Source: Lanius collurio (taxonomy: Eukaryota; Chordata; Aves; Passeriformes; Laniidae). From it: a stretch of DNA of 64,000 nt. Below are positions 60,701 to 64,000 of the stretch, piece after piece. The number at the start of each line of letters is the position of its first letter. Within the stretch, counting starts at the first letter, position 1. The position numbers and the translations under genes were made by a program. The DNA lies in the NCBI GenBank assembly GCA_020086605.1, contig JACBWW010000015.1, positions 5,911,513 to 5,975,512 of the forward strand, written 5' to 3'. The notes below the pieces were generated by a model. The model was not told the origin of the DNA. It saw only the letters and a list, made by a program, of their open reading frames with translations, and ran no database searches.

Positions 60701-62485
60701 TGAATTGTTCTGAAAAAAGGCATCAAAATATTTTAAGACTTCTAAATTTAAATCTTTGTAAATTTTAGACTCATTTTGACTGGCACAATTATTTATGCCT
60801 AGTGTCAACTTCTTTTTGAGAAATAAACAGCTGGGTTGCAATCCAACTCTGTGTCCTTTGCCTTCTGTCAAACAAGATAAACTTTCCGGAGGCTGGAAAC
60901 TACTGGCTTCTGTCTTAGATCATGGACTACTGGCAATACCCTTATGCATAGTATGGAACAAGCCTGGGTCTGATTTCAGATTTCCAGAGTTTGCTACCAA
61001 GTTAATAGATTGATTAAAAATTTACAACTCTTGTTGTTCTCTTTCAAGAGATTTATAAGACTACTGGAGACAGAATCTGGTGCCAGCGTCAGATTAATCT
61101 CCGTTCTGATATCTAAAAGTAATATTGATTGGTAAGACTAACTGTAAATCCACCCAAATAAAATCTTCAGGAAACATATCACCTACAACAGACTCCAAGA
61201 CCTCTAAAGGCTACATCTCCAGATGAAAGTTTACCCACAAGGACATCAGATTTTACTGCCAGTTTTTACTCAAACTGTATAAAGTATTTCCAATTCCTTC
61301 CCATCTTTTTTTTTTTTTTTGAGACTTCACACGTTAAACCTCTAAAGATTAGCATGCAGCAGGTAATGGCAATTGCAAACAATCTCTATCATTTTTCATT
61401 GTTTTACTTTTTGCAAATGGGATTGTCAACTTCTAAACACAAATTTCCAAATAAATAATGGCAAACAATCTGAAACCCCAACATGCACTGCTTCCCTTTA
61501 TGGAAGTAAAATACATTCTTAAGCAAACTGTGTTACTTGCACAATTGCTAAATGCCAAAAAAGTCCAAAGAATTATGTGAGCAAAGCTATAGCCAAATAA
61601 TTCTTTCAGTCACATACTGGACTTAAGTTTTCAGAGTAAATTTCTGAAAATTTTTATTTTTGCTAAAGTAGTGCCATTCTGAATCATATCACAACATAAG
61701 TGATGCTATTTGTGAACTCTAAAACACGGTGGACATAACTCTCAAACCCTGCCAGCTGTCCCAAACAGACTGCAATTTAACACGCTTAGGTAGGTAGAAG
61801 TTAAGTATCTAAATTAGCCAGTGTCTGTATTTTCTCAATTTCAGAGACTAAAAATAACAAAAAAATCTATTTTGTTACCCTGTAGCAAGTTCCCATATAA
61901 ATATAAAATTCCCCATATAATACATACATGAGAGTTAAAAACATTATCAAACTAATAGAAATCTGAATAGAAACTTTTTTTAAAAAAATACATCAAATAG
62001 ATGGGCACAACTGCCACCATTTTTCCACTCAATAAAACCACTTTTCAGACATCTTCAATATCTGCTTCTTTTTGTATCCTTTTCTGCCTTTTCTTCTTGT
62101 TTTTTTTTTTTTTTTTCTCCTTCTTTATATGCGGATGCTAACATTCAGGGTCAGGCAATACATAACATTTTCCCCATATCCTGAAAAATTTTAAAGGAAT
62201 CATAACCAACGTAGTAGGATATTAGCTGTAGTTTTCAGAATCTGAAGTCACAACCTGACTGAAGTGGAACCTCTACATATTCAAGAGAAAGATCTGTTAA
62301 GGCAATAACATTTCAAGAAAGCATTTATTACTTTCCTTAATGGTATTTTTCACCAACTAATTTTTTTTTCTCCTTGAATTGCTGCTGCCGCCTTTTCCAT
62401 ATTACATACCTATTTCGATACCTAGACATTCATTTCTGCTTTGATTATTCTGCCACTGCAGACTATTGTATAACCTTGTGTTACA
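57772..62485. other. AT-rich sequence with no recognised feature
   Basis: Purine-rich around 59085-59330, slightly GC-richer at 59590-59870, and poly(T) at 61306-61321 and 62100-62116. No exon or repeat family supported. Confidence 0.4.
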
Positions 62486-62930
62486 GGGCCACAGATCTCA
62501 TGGGCATGGCAGAGACATGGTAGAACAGCTCAGCACCACAGAGTGCTGCCACAGGAAGAGCATCAGGGAGGGAGAGAGCTGATCCTTCCCCACTGCTCAG
62601 CCCTGATGAGCTGCATTAGCCTTTTTATGTCCAGTTCTGTGCTCCCCAGGGCAACAAAGACATACCAGTAGAGCAGGAAGTTGATAGATGCCTGTTGAAG
62701 GGTGGTAAAGGAAAAAGAGACAGAACCTTCTCAGGGATTCCTAGACACAGGACAAGAGGCAATGGGCAGAGACTGGAATTCCTGGAACTCTGTTTAAACA
62801 TTAGGAAAAAATACATAGTCCTGTGAGGATGATAATACCCTAATGCGCGTTGTCCATGGAGGTTGTAGAGTCTTCCTCTTTGGAGATATTCAAAAGTCAT
62901 CTGAGCAGAGCCCAAACAAATTGCTCCTCA
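62486..62930 (+). mobile_element. Degraded CR1 3' region
   Basis: CR1 phrases in order on the plus strand: TCCAGTTCTGTGCTCCCCAG near 62631, GACAAGAGGCAATGGGCAGA near 62751, then the GTAGAGTCTTCCTCTTTGGA-type phrase near 62865. The reading EVVESSSLEIFKSHL matches the CR1 ORF2 C-terminus. It is diverged and lacks a clean tail. Confidence 0.75.
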
Positions 62931-63721
62931 TACCCTTGCTTTGGTCATGGAGATTGCACAAGTTTCCAGACATTGCTTCTTACCTCAACAGTTTTGAGAT
63001 TCTACGGTATTTATTTCAGGGAGATAACCACAGAACAAATTTTGATTACTACTATGGTAAACAGTCTGACACCTTGGCAATTTTCAGATTCATTTATTTC
63101 CATGTTGTACTGCATCATCTGGACTCAATTTGAATGGGTGTTAAACAGGAAGATATGTCAGTGCTCTTTAAACAATATATGCAAGCAGCCCATCCCTAAA
63201 CATTGTGTCAATAACTTGTTATAGAACTAAAGAGCATGCAGTTAATGTGCTTTTTAACAACACAGAATGACCATTGTTCAGAAAAGGGCTTGGCACCCAA
63301 ATGGTAGTTGTCTCCTTGTCAGTCAGCTTTCATGAAAAGTTTTTTTTTTCCTCCATTATTGAGTAAAAAGGCTTTTAGATTTAGATTAACATGATTTTAA
63401 GGGCAACAGTTTCTGACTTTTTTTATCCTTGCTCCAGACTCTGAAGTGAATGAAGCTCTTATATTTATGAACAAAACCAAAATATCTTGAGGAGTCTAGG
63501 TTCAGGGACAGAAAGGTCTTTAGACTCAGGTGCAACTGTGTCTCAATATTAGCAAACATATCTAAAATACTTTTCTGTATCTTCTGATGTTTCCCTCCTC
63601 TTTCCTGCTACATTTTCCTTGCTACCAGACTCATACAACATTTATTTTTGATAACATCTTACTATAGGCCACAATACAATAACTATAGTCTGCTATCTAA
63701 TTTTGTGTGTGATAGAGATAA
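62931..63721. other. AT-rich sequence with no recognised feature
   Basis: Lies between two CR1 fragments; nothing else recognised. Confidence 0.45.
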
Positions 63722-63868
63722 ATCATAGAATTATTTAGGTTGGAAAACACCTTTAAGATTATCGAGTCAAACTGTAAAGCTTAATGCTGCCAAGTCCACC
63801 ACTAAACTGTGTCCCTAAGCGCCACATCTAAACAGCTTTACAATACCTCTGGGGATGGTGATTGTCTC
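63722..63868 (-). mobile_element. CR1 3' end, minus orientation
   Basis: Starts with AATCATAGAATTATTTAGG, the reverse complement of a CR1 tail, and continues with the subfamily-typical phrases (CTGCCAAGTCCACCACTAAA, GTCCCTAAGCGCCACATCTA). This is a different CR1 subfamily from the nested copy at 48433. Confidence 0.85.
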
Positions 63869-64000
63869 AGTTTCAAACTGTACAGGTCACCCTTGCATCA
63901 CTAATCATCTTAAAGTCAGATTATCTGTAACAATTAGCTGGTCTTTTGGAGATAGCTAGAGAGAAGAGAAATTTTAGATTAAGATCCTAAAACTAGTGTC
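63869..64000. other. Sequence to the window end, no feature seen
   Basis: Too short to judge; nothing recognised. Confidence 0.4.

Noticed and set aside
1..64000. tRNA, rRNA, CRISPR arrays, prokaryotic operons or phage
   Set aside because: No cloverleaf, conserved rRNA stretch, spaced direct repeats or compact gene order was seen; the content is vertebrate intergenic sequence.

Overview
The window looks like an AT-rich, gene-poor stretch of a bird genome. The main evidence is five or six CR1 LINE fragments, including octamer-type and pentamer-type 3' tails. Long terminal repeats of an avian-style endogenous retrovirus, very low CpG outside a few small patches, and the absence of any operon-like reading frames agree with this. 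Other CR1-bearing sauropsids cannot be fully excluded. No bacterial, tRNA, rRNA or CRISPR feature was seen.

Left part (1-20 kb). The window opens inside the 5' end of an endogenous retrovirus on the minus strand: LTR 809-1141, primer-binding site 789-806, decayed gag below 640. A solo LTR of the same family, with a perfect 6-bp target duplication, sits at 18785-19076. A second, unrelated LTR-like element starts at 4450. A CR1 3' end (6975-7760) terminates in a pure (ATTCT)7 tract. A CpG-dense patch at 15645-15800 may be a promoter or first exon. A decayed coiled-coil coding remnant lies just left of the solo LTR.

Middle part (20-30 kb). The most interesting content is a set of short minus-strand segments. 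Each is bounded by good splice sites and open in only one or two frames, and their intron phases chain together from about 28.1 kb down to about 21.0 kb. I read them as exons of one unidentified protein-coding gene (charged, coiled-coil-like, low complexity absent). Each exon is too short for an ORF search to find. Further in-phase microexon candidates lie between 29 and 38 kb, and possible extra exons at 20.06 and 10.27 kb. All of this is by eye and needs transcript or homology support.

Right part (38-64 kb). There is a possible homeodomain-site regulatory element around 38.6-39.2 kb. At 39.6 kb a candidate small secreted-peptide gene lies on the plus strand, with a TATA-like box, signal peptide, splice donor, and an acceptor and poly(A) signal 1 kb on; it is possibly broken by one TAG. 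A GC-rich patch lies at 42.2-42.5 kb and a nested pair of CR1 elements at 48-49.4 kb. A candidate plus-strand terminal coding exon is at 53.1 kb. The rest is mostly featureless AT-rich sequence, ending with two more CR1 fragments at 62.5 and 63.7 kb.
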